From positions 23,671-87,670 of the forward strand of contig NZ_CAMLHO010000008.1 in assembly GCF_946479765.1 (NCBI RefSeq): a stretch of DNA of 64,000 nt. The letters run 5' to 3'. Below the pieces are notes generated by a model, which worked only from the letters and a program-made list of their open reading frames with translations, had not been told where the DNA came from and did no database searches. Positions 1 through 10,139 of this stretch are shown here, piece by piece; within the stretch, counting starts at the first letter, position 1, and the number at the start of each line of letters is the position of its first letter. The DNA comes from an uncultured Aliivibrio sp. (GTDB lineage: Bacteria > Pseudomonadota > Gammaproteobacteria > Enterobacterales > Vibrionaceae). The position numbers were made by a program, and so were the translations under genes.

Positions 1-1
1 T

Positions 2-649
2 GATATTTCTAAATTAATGAAAGTCAGTGATAAGATCGCCAGTTTAAATGCAGTGCGCTTTGAAGAGTGGTCAACGACGTTTACTCATGAAAATGCACGT
101 CAGGCTCTTTATGCCTTTAAAGGGGATGTTTACACCGGTTTAGATGCAAATAGTTTAACTGACAGTGATATCGATTATGCACAAACTCATTTGCGTATGT
201 TGTCAGGTTTATATGGTCTCTTAAAACCATTAGATCTAATGCAGCCTTATCGTTTGGAAATGGGAACAAAACTAGCGAATAAGCGCGGGACAAATTTATA
301 TCAGTTTTGGGGAAGTACAATTACGCAAAAATTGAATCAGGTTATTGCCGAGCAAGGCGACGATGTGTTGATTAATCTTGCGTCTAATGAGTATTTTAAA
401 GCGGTGAAACCAAAAGAACTTGCAGCTAACATTATTACGCCAGTTTTCAAAGATTGTAAAAATGGACAGTACAAAATTATTAGCTTCTATGCAAAAAAAG
501 CTCGCGGCTTAATGGCTCGCTATATTATTGAAAACCGTATTTCAAGCGTAGCGGCGTTAAAGGAATTTTCTGTAGGCGGTTATTACTTCGTTGCAGCGGA
601 GTCATCAAATGATGAACTTGTGTTTAAAAGGGAAGATCAGACAAAATAA
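2..649 (+). CDS. yaaA: YaaA-family peroxide stress protein (5' truncated by window edge)
   Basis: Open frame runs in from the window start ([17 protein letters not shown]...); motifs [21 protein letters not shown] and [11 protein letters not shown] are typical of the YaaA/DUF328 family. Confidence 0.88.
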   Translation, partial: DISKLMKVSDKIASLNAVRFEEWSTTFTHENARQALYAFKGDVYTGLDANSLTDSDIDYAQTHLRMLSGLYGLLKPLDLMQPYRLEMGTKLANKRGTNLYQFWGSTITQKLNQVIAEQGDDVLINLASNEYFKAVKPKELAANIITPVFKDCKNGQYKIISFYAKKARGLMARYIIENRISSVAALKEFSVGGYYFVAAESSNDELVFKREDQTK

Positions 650-905
650 CGGGTGATAAGAATACGCAATGTTAGCTAAATGATAGTAAAATGTATAAAA
701 GATAACTAAATCCAGTTATATTATGTAGGTTATTGTAATTAAGGTTATTTTTTCTTTCTTATTGAAGAGAAAACAAATAAATAAGCGTGTTTTAAAAAGG
801 ATTTTACATCAAACTGACGCTCATAGTGTTAGAATTGGTATAAGTCGTCAAAATAATGGCAATCATCTCAATTTATACTGAGAATAACTATAAAGGACAA
901 ATCAA

Positions 906-1766
906 ATGGCAGAACAAGGCGCTGTAACTGATTTCGCTACTAGTGGAGTAGCAAATTTAGAACATTGGTTAACGGATAATTCAGAGCTATTTATCACTTA
1001 TGGTGTAAATATTATTTCAGCATTAGCAATCCTTTTTATCGGTAACATTATCGTTAAGAAAATCGCTGGTGGTGTAGGTAAAGCTCTTGAGAAAAAGAAA
1101 ATGGATAAAGCGGTTGTCGACTTTGTTCATACTCTAGTTCGTTACCTTCTATTTATTATCGTATTAATTGCAGCTTTAGGTAAAGTAGGTGTTCAAACCG
1201 CTTCTGTTGTTGCTGTTATCGGTGCCGCTGGTTTAGCGGTAGGTCTTGCTCTTCAAGGTTCTCTATCAAACTTTGCTGCGGGTGTGTTGATTGTTGCATT
1301 CCGTCCATTCAAATCTGGCGATTACGTTGAGATTGGTGGTGTTGCGGGTTCTGTCGAGTCAATTCAAATTTTCCAAACTATTTTAACAACACCAGATAAT
1401 AAAATGGTTGTAGTACCAAATGGTGGTGTTATTGGTAGCCCAATCACAAACTATTCTCGCCATGCAACTCGTCGCGTCGACCATGTAATTGGTGTTTCTT
1501 ACAGTGCTGATCTGAAGAAAACAAAAGAAGTGATTACAAAAGTTCTTGAATCTGATGAGCGTGTTTTAAAGACACCAGCACCAACGGTTGGCGTTGTTGC
1601 TCTTGCTGATTCATCAGTTAACTTTGTTGTTCGCCCTTGGTGTAAAACAGAGCAATACTGGGATGTTTATTTTGATACGCTTCAAGCGATTAAAGAAGGT
1701 TTAGATAAGGAAGGTATCGAAATCCCATTCCCACAAATGGATGTACATTTAAATAAAGCAGATTAG
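906..1766 (+). CDS. mscS: Small-conductance mechanosensitive channel MscS
   Basis: 286 aa; Gly/Ala-rich TM3 (VVAVIGAAGLAVGLALQGSLSNFAAGVLI) and beta-domain motif PNGGVIGSPITNYS. Confidence 0.95.
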   Translation: MAEQGAVTDFATSGVANLEHWLTDNSELFITYGVNIISALAILFIGNIIVKKIAGGVGKALEKKKMDKAVVDFVHTLVRYLLFIIVLIAALGKVGVQTASVVAVIGAAGLAVGLALQGSLSNFAAGVLIVAFRPFKSGDYVEIGGVAGSVESIQIFQTILTTPDNKMVVVPNGGVIGSPITNYSRHATRRVDHVIGVSYSADLKKTKEVITKVLESDERVLKTPAPTVGVVALADSSVNFVVRPWCKTEQYWDVYFDTLQAIKEGLDKEGIEIPFPQMDVHLNKAD

Positions 1767-1790
1767 CTTTTATTTAAATCAAAATATGAA

Positions 1791-1817
1791 ATGCTACCTT
1801 CGGGTGGCATTTTTTTT
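1791..1817 (+). terminator. Intrinsic terminator after mscS
   Basis: ATGCTACC-TTCG-GGTGGCAT followed by a T-run. Confidence 0.9.
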
Positions 1818-1908
1818 ACCTGGCTTTTTCTTGGCAAAGATCTAGGTAAAAGGAATTATTTAGGATTACTATAGTCATAACGATATGATGTTATTTGAGA
1901 TGTTTAAA

Positions 1909-2604
1909 ATGAAAAAAATTATAACTGCACTGTGTTTATCTGCTAGCTTTTCTCCTGCGGCTTTTGCATCATCACCTGACTTTCCTCATATTGAAGTATC
2001 AGGGAAAGGTGAGATTCTTGTTGTTCCTGATATGGCTCAGTTTTCTGTCGATGTTGTTGAAAATAAAGCAACGGCAGCAAAAGCAAAGCAAGCGGCAGAT
2101 AAGGCGGTTACAGGTTTTCTTGCTCGTTTAGAAGTTCAAGGTGTTAAGCGTGAAAATATTAACAGTGGCAATATTCGTTTAACGCCTGAGTACCGTTATC
2201 CTAAAGGAAAGAAACCAGAACTGGTTGGCTACAAAGCGATCCGAAATATTACCGTAACAGTGATGGATTTAAATAAACTAAACGGTTATTTAGATAAAGC
2301 GTTGGGTGATGGGATTAATCGTATTAATCAAATTGAACTGAAAACAAGTAAAGAAAAAGAATACATTGAAGCGGCGCGCTTAGAAGCGATTAAAGATGCC
2401 AATGAGAAAGCAAACTCATTAGCAAAAGGGTTTGGTACCGCGGTTAAAGGGGTTTGGAAAGTCTCTTATCACAATAACTATAGTCAACCTGTATTAATGA
2501 AGAGCATGAGAATGGATGCCGCATCTGGTGCGTCAGAAAGCTACCAAGATACTCAAATGGTTATTAGTGATTCAGTTTCTGTTGTGTACCGTCTTAAAAA
2601 TTAA
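1909..2604 (+). CDS. yggE: SIMPL-domain (DUF541) exported protein, YggE-like
   Basis: Signal peptide MKKIITALCLSASFSPAAFAS; motifs ISVSGKGEI-like and KAVTGFLARL...GVKRENINSGNIRLTPEY. Confidence 0.85.
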   Translation: MKKIITALCLSASFSPAAFASSPDFPHIEVSGKGEILVVPDMAQFSVDVVENKATAAKAKQAADKAVTGFLARLEVQGVKRENINSGNIRLTPEYRYPKGKKPELVGYKAIRNITVTVMDLNKLNGYLDKALGDGINRINQIELKTSKEKEYIEAARLEAIKDANEKANSLAKGFGTAVKGVWKVSYHNNYSQPVLMKSMRMDAASGASESYQDTQMVISDSVSVVYRLKN

Positions 2605-2628
2605 TCTATTTAATGGATAGAATATAAA

Positions 2629-2661
2629 AATGGGTTACCTAAAAAGGTAACTCATTTTTTA
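2629..2661 (+). terminator. Intrinsic terminator after yggE
   Basis: ATGGGTTACCT-AAAA-AGGTAACTCAT followed by T-run. Confidence 0.85.
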
Positions 2662-2694
2662 TTGTTTAAACTATCTAGTTAAAGCGTATTTATG

Positions 2695-3924
2695 TTAATG
2701 AAGGATACGAGCTCGGATTGTTCCTTCAATTGCTTTAAGTTGAGTTAACGCTTCTTCTGATCTAGCTGTTTCAACATCAATTACCACATAGCCCATTTCT
2801 GCTGATGTTTGCAGGTATTGAGCGGCAATGTTAATGCCTTCATCAGCAAAAATACTGTTAATTTTAGTTAGGATACCAGGACGATTTTCATGAATATGCA
2901 GGAGACGAGAAGTATCAGTATGTAATGGAAGAGAGACTTCTGGGAAGTTAACTGATGATAATGTTGACCCATTATCTGAGTATTTAGTTAACTTGCCTGC
3001 AACTTCAACACCAATATTTTCTTGGGCTTCTTGAGTTGAACCACCCACATGTGGTGTCAGAATTACATTATCAAATTTTTGTAATGGAGACTCGAATGGT
3101 TCCGCATTTGTTTTTGGTTCGGTAGGGAATACATCGATAGCTGCGCCACCTAGATGCCCTGATTCAAGTGCATCACATAAGTCTGGAATTTTAACGACAG
3201 TGCCACGAGCAGCATTAATAAAGATGGCACCAGGCTTCATTCGAGAAAACTCTTCAGCGCCCATCATATCTTTTGTACCCGCTGTTTCTGGAACATGAAG
3301 AGAAATAACATCACATTTATTCAGTAATTCACTCATGGTTTGAATTTGAGTGGCGTTACCTAATGAAAGCTTATTTTCGATATCATAGTAGTAAACACGC
3401 ATGCCTAGGTTTTCAGCTAAGATCCCTAGTTGTGTTCCGATATGTCCGTAACCTACGATACCCAAACGTTTGCCTCTGGCCTCAAAAGAAGCGTCTGCAC
3501 TTTTTTTCCAGATACCGCGATGAGCTTGAGCATTTTTCTCTGGGATGCCGCGAAGCAACAATAGAATTTGCCCTAACACCAATTCAGCTACACTACGGGT
3601 ATTAGAAAATGGTGCGTTAAATACTGGAATGCCGCGTTTTGCTGCTGCAGTTAAATTAACTTGGTTAGTTCCAATACAGAAACAGCCCACAGCAACTAGC
3701 TTATTTGCAGCGTCGAACACTTCTTTGGTAAGTTGAGTTCGCGATCGCAAGCCAATAAAGTGAACATCTTTCACTGCTTCAAGTAACTCCTCTTCCGACA
3801 ATGAACCTTTGTGATATTCAATGTTGGTGTAACCGTCAGCTTGAAATACTTCAACGCAAGATGGGTGCAATCCTTCTAAAAGAAGAATTTTAATTTTTTC
3901 TTTTTCCAGAGATATTTTTGCCAT
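2695..3924 (-). CDS. serA: D-3-phosphoglycerate dehydrogenase
   Basis: 409 aa; GIVGYGHIGTQLGILAENLGM Rossmann motif, C-terminal ACT domain (HENRPGILTKINSIFADEGINIAAQYLQT). Confidence 0.96.
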   Translation of the reverse strand: MAKISLEKEKIKILLLEGLHPSCVEVFQADGYTNIEYHKGSLSEEELLEAVKDVHFIGLRSRTQLTKEVFDAANKLVAVGCFCIGTNQVNLTAAAKRGIPVFNAPFSNTRSVAELVLGQILLLLRGIPEKNAQAHRGIWKKSADASFEARGKRLGIVGYGHIGTQLGILAENLGMRVYYYDIENKLSLGNATQIQTMSELLNKCDVISLHVPETAGTKDMMGAEEFSRMKPGAIFINAARGTVVKIPDLCDALESGHLGGAAIDVFPTEPKTNAEPFESPLQKFDNVILTPHVGGSTQEAQENIGVEVAGKLTKYSDNGSTLSSVNFPEVSLPLHTDTSRLLHIHENRPGILTKINSIFADEGINIAAQYLQTSAEMGYVVIDVETARSEEALTQLKAIEGTIRARILH

Positions 3925-4042
3925 GTCGTTCTTATCCTTAAAAACAAAATCAATAATGATTAGGGTAGTGATTATTTATTGATGATTATAAAGTATCAAA
4001 AAATAACCAGTTTGGGTAAGAAAATTACGAAATAGTTAATAA

Positions 4043-4069
4043 AAAACGGTACTAATGAGTACCGTTTGT
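4043..4069 (-). terminator. Intrinsic terminator downstream of rpiA
   Basis: Minus strand AAACGGTACTCATTAGTACCGTTTTTTATT. Confidence 0.8.
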
Positions 4070-4125
4070 AATCGAATGACATTTTTATCTCTCAATCTAA
4101 GAGATAAGAAAGAAAATTTGTTGTA

Positions 4126-4782
4126 TTAATCGAATTTTTTTACGCCGTCAGGAGAACCAACTAACAGTACGTCTGCGCCACGATGTGCAAATAAACCGAC
4201 AGTGACTACGCCAGCAAGGCTATTGATTTTATCTTCTAATTCTTTAGCGTTAGTGATCTGCATATTGTGTACGTCTAAGATCATATTGCCATTATCTGTG
4301 ACTGTGCCTTCACGGTACGCAGGGTCACCACCAAGTTTAACTAACTCACGAGCAACGTAAGAGCGAGCCATTGGGATAACTTCTACAGGCAGAGGGAATT
4401 GACCTAGCACGTCGACTTGTTTCGTATTATCAACAATACAAATGAATTTTTCAGAAATAGCAGCAACGATTTTTTCACGAGTAAGAGCAGCTCCGCCACC
4501 TTTAATCATCTCGTTTTTACCGTTGATTTCATCTGCGCCATCAACATAAACATCAAGACTGAAAACATCATTACACTCGAAGACTGGAATGCCTAATTCT
4601 TTCAGCTTTTCAGTTGATGCTACAGAGCTTGATACTGCACCTTTAATTTCTTTTTTCATGGTCGCAAGTGCGTCGATGAAATGATTTACTGTTGATCCTG
4701 TACCTACACCAACAATGCTGCCAGCTTTTACGTATTCTAACGCTGCCCAACCAGCTGCTTTTTTCATCTCGTCTTGAGTCAT
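4126..4782 (-). CDS. rpiA: Ribose-5-phosphate isomerase A
   Basis: 218 aa; [42 protein letters not shown]. Confidence 0.97.
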   Translation of the reverse strand: MTQDEMKKAAGWAALEYVKAGSIVGVGTGSTVNHFIDALATMKKEIKGAVSSSVASTEKLKELGIPVFECNDVFSLDVYVDGADEINGKNEMIKGGGAALTREKIVAAISEKFICIVDNTKQVDVLGQFPLPVEVIPMARSYVARELVKLGGDPAYREGTVTDNGNMILDVHNMQITNAKELEDKINSLAGVVTVGLFAHRGADVLLVGSPDGVKKFD

Positions 4783-4957
4783 GACATTCTCCTAATGAAA
4801 TAATAGAGTTCAAATAAAACGGCGTAATTATAACGTACAGATATTTCTTCGTCAGAAAAAAGAAGTCAATAAACGAGAATAATCCCAATTAATGCAAACG
4901 TTTTCGTTTTTAGGTAATAACGGCGAAGAGTCTATTCATATTGTTGCTAAAAAAACG

Positions 4958-5539
4958 TTACCAATGCCATATTTTTTTTGGCGTAATTATACGAGGCAGA
5001 GGAACATCCCAAGATTCAATTGGAAGTTGGTCAACTTGCTGGCACGAATGAGAAATTCCGATAGGTATTGGGCCCGTTTGAGATTGGTGCCAATTAACCA
5101 AGGTGCGGTCGTAATATCCGCCACCCATACCTAATCGATTACCTGTATGATCAAAAGCGACAAGAGGGGTAATAATAATATCAAGTGCATTAACGGGAAC
5201 CACTTGAGTTTTATCTAACTTGGGTTCAGGGATTTGATATTTATTTAATAGAAGCGTGGTCGTAGGATGGTACTGAAGAAAAAGTAAATGTCCCTTACTA
5301 AAAGGATGAATAACAGGTAAAGAGACAGATTTACCTTGTTGCCAAAGCCACTCAATTAGTAATGAAGTATCTATTTCACCATCAACAGAAAGGTAGATTG
5401 CGATGGATTGTGCTTTTTGAATATAAGGGTCATTCGCGCACTGTAAGACAAGGTCTTTGGCGGCTTGTGTTTGTTCGTGAGGGGATAACGCGTTGCGATC
5501 TAGGCGAATTGATTGTCGAATCTGTCGACGAGATGTCAT
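4958..5539 (-). CDS. ygfA: 5-formyltetrahydrofolate cyclo-ligase (Fau/YgfA)
   Basis: Motifs PLVAFDHTGNRLGMGGGYYDRTL. Start reassigned to MTSRRQIRQ, because the ORF-track extension reads into the 6S RNA. Confidence 0.92.
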   Translation of the reverse strand: MTSRRQIRQSIRLDRNALSPHEQTQAAKDLVLQCANDPYIQKAQSIAIYLSVDGEIDTSLLIEWLWQQGKSVSLPVIHPFSKGHLLFLQYHPTTTLLLNKYQIPEPKLDKTQVVPVNALDIIITPLVAFDHTGNRLGMGGGYYDRTLVNWHQSQTGPIPIGISHSCQQVDQLPIESWDVPLPRIITPKKIWHW

Positions 5540-5540
5540 G

Positions 5541-5719
5541 GAATACCCCAAAGTGCCGTAGTGGTCGTAGCCCTTGAACCCTCGGTTCAAGGCGGATCAG
5601 CAAAATTTACCGTAGGCTTCTCAGTACGAGCCGAGCTTGCTCAATAGTAAATAAATACTAACCCTAATTTGTGCTTATCGGCTCAGGGACATAGATCCGC
5701 CTACAAACACTCCAGGGTA
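5541..5719 (-). ncRNA. ssrS: 6S RNA (SsrS)
   Basis: Minus strand contains CCCTGAGCCGATA, GAGCAAGCTCGGCTCGTACTGAGAAGCC and CCTTGAACCGAGGGTTCAAGGGCTACGACC, matching conserved 6S segments; 5' and 3' ends can form the closing stem; located directly upstream of ygfA as in E. coli. Confidence 0.93.
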
Positions 5720-5753
5720 AAATTGATTCTTTTGCTATCCTTAGCGACAGTTC

Positions 5754-6080
5754 CTATTCTGCCGTACTTTCTTCTGTTTGGCTAGGCTTTACGGTAGAAA
5801 TTGCCGCTTCTAATGCGCTAGCAAGCAGTCCCATTCGATCATAAACAGCAGAAGAGTGATTACTTGCTTCTTTTTTCGCCATGTGTAGTTCGTAGCAGAT
5901 ATTTAACGATGTAATTGTTAATAATTGCTCAGTATTGGTTACCTTAGTTCGTTCAGATAATTCATTTACTCGATTATCTAAATCTTTTGCAGCTTCTTTC
6001 AAGGCTGCTTCTTGACCAGCAGGGCAGTTAACCTTGATGGCTCGTCCTAAGATTTGAACTTGCACGGCTTGGCTTGACAT
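5754..6080 (-). CDS. zapA: Cell division protein ZapA
   Basis: MSSQAVQVQILGRAIKVNCPAGQ...ERTKVTNTEQLLTITSLNICYEL; start codon choice uncertain (ORF track extends to 6116). Confidence 0.9.
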   Translation of the reverse strand: MSSQAVQVQILGRAIKVNCPAGQEAALKEAAKDLDNRVNELSERTKVTNTEQLLTITSLNICYELHMAKKEASNHSSAVYDRMGLLASALEAAISTVKPSQTEESTAE

Positions 6081-6331
6081 CAATACATTACTCATCGTTA
6101 AACTAGAAGAATACACCGATAAAAAAACAGATCAGTGATAAGTGAATGAAACTATAAGAAATGCGCTAATAAGATTCAAGTATTTCCCTTCTCTTTGTTG
6201 ATGGTGGTTAACTATATTCTTAATAAAACAACAATATGATGAAAAGATACTCAATTGAGAGAGATAGTGAGTTTTCTGGTTATCCTCAAAGTGGTAGCAT
6301 GTCATCATTATCAATAAATATAGAGATCCCC

Positions 6332-6901
6332 ATGATCGTAATTAAAATGCCAACCTTTCTGACGGTAGAGTCAGCCTTAAAAGACAGTAGACTCGCTGTG
6401 ACGCCATCTGAATTGCATGGTTTACTTGTGGGAATGATAAGTGGCGGATTACCACTAGATAATAAAACGTGGAAACCACTTATGTTTGATTACACCAATG
6501 ATGGTATGGGGTGGCCAGACAATGCGCTGAAAATAGGCAGTGAGATTTTTCAGTGTACCGTTGAGGAGTTAAGTACGGATAGCTTTGCGCTAGAGGTGCT
6601 CATCCCAGATGAAACAGAAACATTAATGAATCGAGCTGATGGATTAAGTGAGTGGGTTAACCACTTTATTTCAGGGCTAGGGTTAGTTGAATTAAAATTA
6701 GATCAAGCGTCTGAGTCTTTGAAAGAAGCATTGCTAGATTTAGAAGAAATTGCTCGTTTAGGTATTGATGAAGACGATGAATTAGAAGAGCAAGCAAATT
6801 TATTTGAGCAAGTGATTGAACATGTTCGTATTTGTGTACTGACGATTCATGCTGAATTAGGTCAAAAAGTGCATAACGACGCGTCTAAAGCAGTGCATTA
6901 A
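6332..6901 (+). CDS. ygfB: UPF0149/YecA-family protein YgfB
   Basis: LTPSELHGLLVGMISGG-like motif, NRADGLSEWVNHFISGLGL, acidic C-terminal part; start codon uncertain. Confidence 0.88.
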   Translation: MIVIKMPTFLTVESALKDSRLAVTPSELHGLLVGMISGGLPLDNKTWKPLMFDYTNDGMGWPDNALKIGSEIFQCTVEELSTDSFALEVLIPDETETLMNRADGLSEWVNHFISGLGLVELKLDQASESLKEALLDLEEIARLGIDEDDELEEQANLFEQVIEHVRICVLTIHAELGQKVHNDASKAVH

Positions 6902-6913
6902 TTTAGGTAACAT

Positions 6914-8101
6914 ATGACACATTATGATGTAGTGATCGTGGGTGGTGCCATGTCTGGGGCGACCTTAGCACTGGCGCTAGAAGAAATGAATCAAGGCACT
7001 TTATCTATTGCTGTAATAGAGGCAATGGAGCCGGATTTGGAGCAGCATCCAGGTTATGATTCTAGAAGTATTGCGCTATCAAATGGGACATCCCAATTAT
7101 TACAAGACATTGATCTTTGGTCTGATATTGAATCATTTTCAACGTCTATTAATCATATTCATGTGTCAGACCGACATCATATGGGGTTAACTGAATTAAC
7201 CTCTAAAGAACTCAATGTTGATGCGTTAGGTTATGTCGTTGAGTTGGCTGATGTTGGTCACTTTTATTATAAAAAATTAGTGAACTCTCACCATATTGAC
7301 CTTCTTTGTCCTGCATCTATTGTTGATATTAAGCGTGAGCTTTCGTTATCAATAGTAACGTTATCGACAGGAAGCGTGATTTCAACGTCTCTTATTGTTG
7401 CTGCTGATGGCGCTGAATCAAAGACTTGTAAGTGTATGAATATTGAAAGTGAGAATGATGACTTTCAACAAGTGGCCATTATTGCCAATGTAACCACGGC
7501 TATTCATCCCCAAGGTAAAGCGTTTGAACGTTTTACCGATAATGGTCCATTGGCTTTGCTTCCTATGTCAAAAGGGAGAAGTTCCTTGGTATGGTGCGTT
7601 AGTCCTGAAGAGTCACAACAGATACTAGCCTATAATGATGAGGCTTTTTTAGATCATCTACAGCACGCTTTTGGTTGGCGTTTAGGTCAATTCATTAAAA
7701 CAGGGAAACGGGCGCATTATCCATTATGGTTGCGTCGTCAAAAACAGCACATATCACACCGTTTTGTTGCCATTGGTAATGCCGCTCAAACTCTTCACCC
7801 GATTGCAGGCCAAGGGTTTAACCTTGGTATTAGAGATGTATTCTCATTAGCTGATGGCATAACCCAAGCAAATCAATTAAATCGTGATATCGGTGAATAT
7901 TGTGTACTTTCTGATTATCAGAAACGACGCCAGACAGACCAACAAAAAACAATCAAAATGACGGCAGGATTAGTCTCTATTTTTGCAAACAGTGCGTTTC
8001 CAATGGTGATTGGACGAAATATAAGTTTGTGTGCTGTTGATACTTTCCGTTCTTTTTTAAAGCCCCTGACATTACGAGCAATGGGCAGAGTGAATAGATA
8101 A
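6914..8101 (+). CDS. ubiH: 2-octaprenyl-6-methoxyphenol hydroxylase UbiH
   Basis: FAD motif VIVGGAMSGATLALAL; GNAAQTLHPIAGQGFNLGIRDV. Confidence 0.94.
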   Translation: MTHYDVVIVGGAMSGATLALALEEMNQGTLSIAVIEAMEPDLEQHPGYDSRSIALSNGTSQLLQDIDLWSDIESFSTSINHIHVSDRHHMGLTELTSKELNVDALGYVVELADVGHFYYKKLVNSHHIDLLCPASIVDIKRELSLSIVTLSTGSVISTSLIVAADGAESKTCKCMNIESENDDFQQVAIIANVTTAIHPQGKAFERFTDNGPLALLPMSKGRSSLVWCVSPEESQQILAYNDEAFLDHLQHAFGWRLGQFIKTGKRAHYPLWLRRQKQHISHRFVAIGNAAQTLHPIAGQGFNLGIRDVFSLADGITQANQLNRDIGEYCVLSDYQKRRQTDQQKTIKMTAGLVSIFANSAFPMVIGRNISLCAVDTFRSFLKPLTLRAMGRVNR

Positions 8102-8103
8102 TT

Positions 8104-9321
8104 ATGATGCAAAGTGTAGATATTGCGATTATTGGTGGTGGCATGGTTGGTTTAACTGTTGCTGCAGCATTAGAAAATAGCGGATTAAGAATCGCGGTTA
8201 TTGAGAACCAACTGCCTGATAGTGAATTGTCTGATTTACCTGATGTGCGAGTGTCAGCCATTAGCCGAGCAAGTGAAAACATCTTAGATCACGTTGGAGC
8301 ATGGCAAGGGATACTGTCCCGTAGAGCAGCGCCGTATACGTCAATGAAAGTGTGGGAACAAGATAGCTTTGCTCATATTGATTTTGAAGCAGAACAAATA
8401 GCACAGCGCAATCTAGGCCATATTGTTGAAAACCGAGTTATTCAGTTATCTCTACTTGATAAAGTATCTAAGCAAGAGAATGTAACGTTATTGGCACCAG
8501 AGCGATGCAGTAATATCATGTTTGGTGAAAGTGAAGCATGGCTAAATTTAGAATCAGGAAAAGCAATTACAGCCAAATTGGTTGTTGGTGCTGATGGTGC
8601 TAACTCTTGGTTGCGTAATCAATTAGACATTCCATTAACGCATTGGGATTATGGGCATAGCGCATTAGTTGCTAACATTCGAACCGTAGATAATCATAAT
8701 GAGACGGCTCGTCAAGTCTTTAGGCCTGAAGGTCCCTTAGCGTTTCTTCCTTTAGGGGAAAGTAACTTGAGTTCAATTGTTTGGTCGTTGGATCCTCTTC
8801 AAGCTGAAAATTTAGCATCAATGACTGAAGACGAGTTCAATAAGCAGCTAACGGTCGCTTTTGATAATCAACTAGGTTTGTGTCAAGTGGAAGGTAAGCG
8901 TCAAGCGTTTCCTTTAAAAATGCGTTATGCCAAAGACTTTGTTAAAGAGCGCGTTGTATTGGTTGGAGATGCGGCTCATACGATTCATCCTCTAGCAGGG
9001 CAAGGAGTGAATTTAGGCCTGGCAGATGCTGCAGCATTAGCTGAAACGATTATAGATCTACATCAAGAGGGCAAAGACATTGGCTTAAAAACCAATTTAC
9101 GCCCTTTTGAGCGCTGGAGAAAAGCAGAAGCGGCTCAAATGATTGCTTCAATGCAGGGCTTTAAAGAGCTATTTTCTGGAACTAACCCGATTAAAAAGCT
9201 AGTCAGAGGGATTGGTATGTCTTTGACTAATGAGCTAACACCGATGAAAGACGAGTGCTTAAAACGAGCATTAGGCTTGTCTGGTCGGTTACCAAATATG
9301 GCGAAGAAAGAGTCTATCTAG
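8104..9321 (+). CDS. ubiI: 2-octaprenylphenol hydroxylase UbiI/VisC
   Basis: IAIIGGGMVGLTVAAAL; VVLVGDAAHTIHPLAGQGVNLGLADAAALAE. Confidence 0.94.
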   Translation: MMQSVDIAIIGGGMVGLTVAAALENSGLRIAVIENQLPDSELSDLPDVRVSAISRASENILDHVGAWQGILSRRAAPYTSMKVWEQDSFAHIDFEAEQIAQRNLGHIVENRVIQLSLLDKVSKQENVTLLAPERCSNIMFGESEAWLNLESGKAITAKLVVGADGANSWLRNQLDIPLTHWDYGHSALVANIRTVDNHNETARQVFRPEGPLAFLPLGESNLSSIVWSLDPLQAENLASMTEDEFNKQLTVAFDNQLGLCQVEGKRQAFPLKMRYAKDFVKERVVLVGDAAHTIHPLAGQGVNLGLADAAALAETIIDLHQEGKDIGLKTNLRPFERWRKAEAAQMIASMQGFKELFSGTNPIKKLVRGIGMSLTNELTPMKDECLKRALGLSGRLPNMAKKESI

Positions 9322-9337
9322 GGTGAATTAAATAGAA

Positions 9338-9361
9338 AAGGTAGCGAAAGCTACCTTTTTT
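9338..9361 (+). terminator. Intrinsic terminator after ubiI
   Basis: AAGGTAGC-GAAA-GCTACCTTTTTT. Confidence 0.9.
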
Positions 9362-9387
9362 GTATCGATTTTACATATTACTCAGGT

Positions 9388-9594
9388 TTAATAGGACAGT
9401 CGTAAGCGAGCCACTTCCAAGTTAACCTCTCTTATCATTCTATACTGTTCACGTTCAGCTTGAGAAGGAACCATTAACTTTCCTTCTTCAAATCTAAACT
9501 CACCAATACCATGAATATGAATCTTCCCGTTAAACAGTCGACTAATATGTTTAGCAATCATACCAGGGGCATAGTGCTTAAAAAATCGCATCAC
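9388..9594 (-). CDS. ytfK: DUF1107 / YtfK-like small protein
   Basis: 68 aa, MMRFFKHYAPGMIAKHISRLFNGKIHIHGIGEFRFEEGKLMVP...; resembles E. coli YtfK ([41 protein letters not shown]) as recalled. Confidence 0.8.
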   Translation of the reverse strand: MMRFFKHYAPGMIAKHISRLFNGKIHIHGIGEFRFEEGKLMVPSQAEREQYRMIREVNLEVARLRLSY

Positions 9595-9850
9595 ATTATC
9601 CTTTAGTGATTAATACTACAAAAGTGTTTCCTTTATAGTTATCGTGCTGCACTTTGAATCGTAATCAGCACGATAGCTATCTACTTTGATAAGAATTATA
9701 AAACATAAAATGTGATAGTAGTGTGACAATAATGGGATAGAGTGATCAATGTGCTATTTTTAGTGTTTTTATCTTCTTCAATTTGATATCTATTTGAAAT
9801 TTACCTAGTAAAAAAGAATAGATAATGACTGGTATCGAATGCTTTGGGAT

Positions 9851-9877
9851 AAAAAAAAGCCCGAAATAAATTCGGGC
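9851..9877 (-). terminator. Intrinsic terminator on minus strand, end of the ygfZ 3' region
   Basis: Minus strand GCCCGAA-TTTAT-TTCGGGC-TTTTTTTT. Confidence 0.9.
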
Positions 9878-9895
9878 AAACAGTCACAGATGCAT

Positions 9896-9971
9896 TTCCA
9901 ATATATATAGGTACATTGGAATAAATTGTTTGGAGTTAAACAATTTATGCGTTCTTTTGTAACAAAAGAAC
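9896..9971. repeat. Three consecutive hairpin-forming inverted repeats
   Basis: TTCCAAT..ATTGGAA (9896-9921); ATAAATTGTTT-ggagtt-AAACAATTTAT (9921-9948); GTTCTTTTG-taa-CAAAAGAAC (9951-9971), all perfectly paired. Confidence 0.85.
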
Positions 9972-10139
9972 ACAGTAACGATAGCTAAATAACAATTAAA
10001 TTGCTACTTATTCATAAATATTAAATAACAATTCACGTGTAATTCTTCCATTGTGCGCATAAGGTCAAGATTAAAAATGCAATGATGTAAATTAATCCCA
10101 TTTTCGACACAATAAAATGAACATCTGTCTATGTATATT

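Noticed and set aside
4892-5134. 80-aa ORF on + strand between rpiA and ygfA
   Set aside because: Mostly antisense to the ygfA 3' end; no supporting features.
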